Below are positions 63,408 to 64,000 of a DNA stretch of 64,000 nucleotides, in pieces. The position numbers and the translations under genes are program-made. The stretch comes from Erinaceus europaeus (lineage: Eukaryota > Chordata > Mammalia > Eulipotyphla > Erinaceidae): contig NC_080164.1 of the NCBI RefSeq assembly GCF_950295315.1, positions 106,849,587 to 106,913,586 on the forward strand. Direction: 5' to 3'. The notes below the pieces were generated by a model. The model was given only the letters and a program-made list of their open reading frames with translations, was not told the DNA's origin and searched no databases. Each line of letters begins with the position of its first letter. Positions within the stretch are counted from its first letter, which is position 1.

Positions 63408-63622
63408 GAGCTGGGCTGTGGCACATCTTGAACAATGAATGTCACAGTACTCAAGGACCCTGGTTTAAGCCCCCCCATCCCCACCTACAGGGGGAAGCTT
63501 CAAGAGTAGTGAAGCAGGGTTGCAGGTGTCTCTCTTTTGCTCTCCCTCTCTACCTCCCCCTCCCTTATCAATTTCTGTCTGCATCTATCCAGTAAAGAAA
63601 GAAAATATATATTTTTAAAAGT
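63408..63622 (+). mobile_element. SINE-A
   Basis: GGGAGCTGGGCTGTGGCACATC head, CTGGTTTAAGCCCCCCC, CCCCACCTACAGGGGG, GTGAAGCAGGGTTGCAGG, CT block, A-rich tail. Confidence 0.93.
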
Positions 63623-63649
63623 TTATTTTCAAAAAAAAAAACCACAACT

Positions 63650-63822
63650 CATTGATAGCACACCTGGTAAAGCTTACATGGGACCATGATCGAGGACCAG
63701 GGGTTATGCCCTTGGTCTTCACCTACAGGAATTGGAGAGGAAGTTGTGGGAGTGGAGCAGTGCTGTAGGTGTTTCTCCTCTCTCCCTCTCCATCTCTCTC
63801 TCTCTCTCGCTCGCTCTCTTAT
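63650..63822 (+). mobile_element. SINE-A, diverged
   Basis: GATAGCACACCTGGTAAAGC head, GACCAGGGGTTATGCCC, GAGCAGTGCTGTAGGTG, CT/CG-containing pyrimidine block. Confidence 0.82.
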
Positions 63823-63825
63823 TTA

Positions 63826-64000
63826 TTTATTTTGCCTCCAGGGTTATTGCTGGGGCTCAGTGTCTGCACTATGAACCCACTGCTCCTGGAGACCATCTTT
63901 TTTTCCCTATTTTTGCTATTGTTGTTGCTGTTGTTACTGTTGTGGCTGCTGTTGTTGGCTAGAACAAAGAGAAATTAAGGGGGGGGAGATAGAGGGGAGA
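63826..64000 (-). mobile_element. SINE-A-long/ext, reverse, cut by window end
   Basis: (TTTA)n, TTGCCTCCAGGGTTATTGC, CCACTGCTCCTGGAGACC, (TTG)n-rich part and GGCTAGAACAAAGAGAAATTA; the head lies outside the window. Confidence 0.93.

Overview
This window looks like nuclear DNA of a placental mammal, most likely a hedgehog (Erinaceus or a close relative). The reason is the repeat content. More than 60 copies of tRNA-derived SINEs are present. Their commonest body has a tRNA-like head (A box near GTGGTGCACCTGGTT, B box GGTTCAAGCCC), then CCCCACCTGCAGGGG, then GTGAAGCAGG-CTGCAGGTGTCTCTC, a pyrimidine block and an A-rich tail. From memory this is the hedgehog ERI-type SINE; the species call is inference and no database was searched. 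No protein-coding gene, coding exon, rRNA or intact tRNA gene could be supported. All long open frames lie in low-complexity DNA, SINE bodies or L1 debris, so the window reads as a gene desert or a large intron.

SINE names used here. SINE-A is the main family (short form about 200 bp). SINE-A-long carries an extra 3' part with GGCAACAAAAGGG. SINE-A-ext ends in CAGGAGCAGTGGAT...CCTGGAGGC. SINE-B has the head TAGCATAATGGTTATGC and ends GAGCAGTGCTCTGGT. SINE-C has the head GTGGATAAAGCATTGGACTC. SINE-D is an older family with GGTTCAAG..GAAGGAAGCTTTGGTGCTGTGG. Several are nested in one another or in L1 copies, and many have visible target-site duplications (TSDs).

Layout: 1-9.5 kb holds scattered SINEs, a probable 5'-inverted L1 (4.0-4.6 kb) and a SINE nested in a SINE (7.2-7.8 kb). 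At 9.5-10.5 kb is a stack of successive insertions that share one AAAAATGTTTA target site; one of them is the 3' end of an endogenous retrovirus whose LTR contains a 34-nt match to the 5' half of tRNA-Gly. 11-20 kb is SINE-poor with several candidate conserved non-coding blocks and a 55-bp mariner-type miniature element (15.47 kb). 20.7-25.6 kb is L1-rich. 26.5-28.4 kb is unique DNA. At 31.26-31.42 kb is a lone (GAA)n-tailed insertion unlike the other repeats. 34.2-39.3 kb is SINE- and microsatellite-rich. 40.3-42.5 kb is an L1 mosaic with two inverted copies. 42.5-48.9 kb is the densest SINE/L1 block, with a 181-nt purine-only tract. 49-53.6 kb and 55-58.4 kb are mostly unique, and 58.4-64 kb is again SINE-dense.

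No operon or gene network can be described. If the window has a function it is probably regulatory and carried by the repeat-free blocks, which cannot be proven without cross-species alignment.
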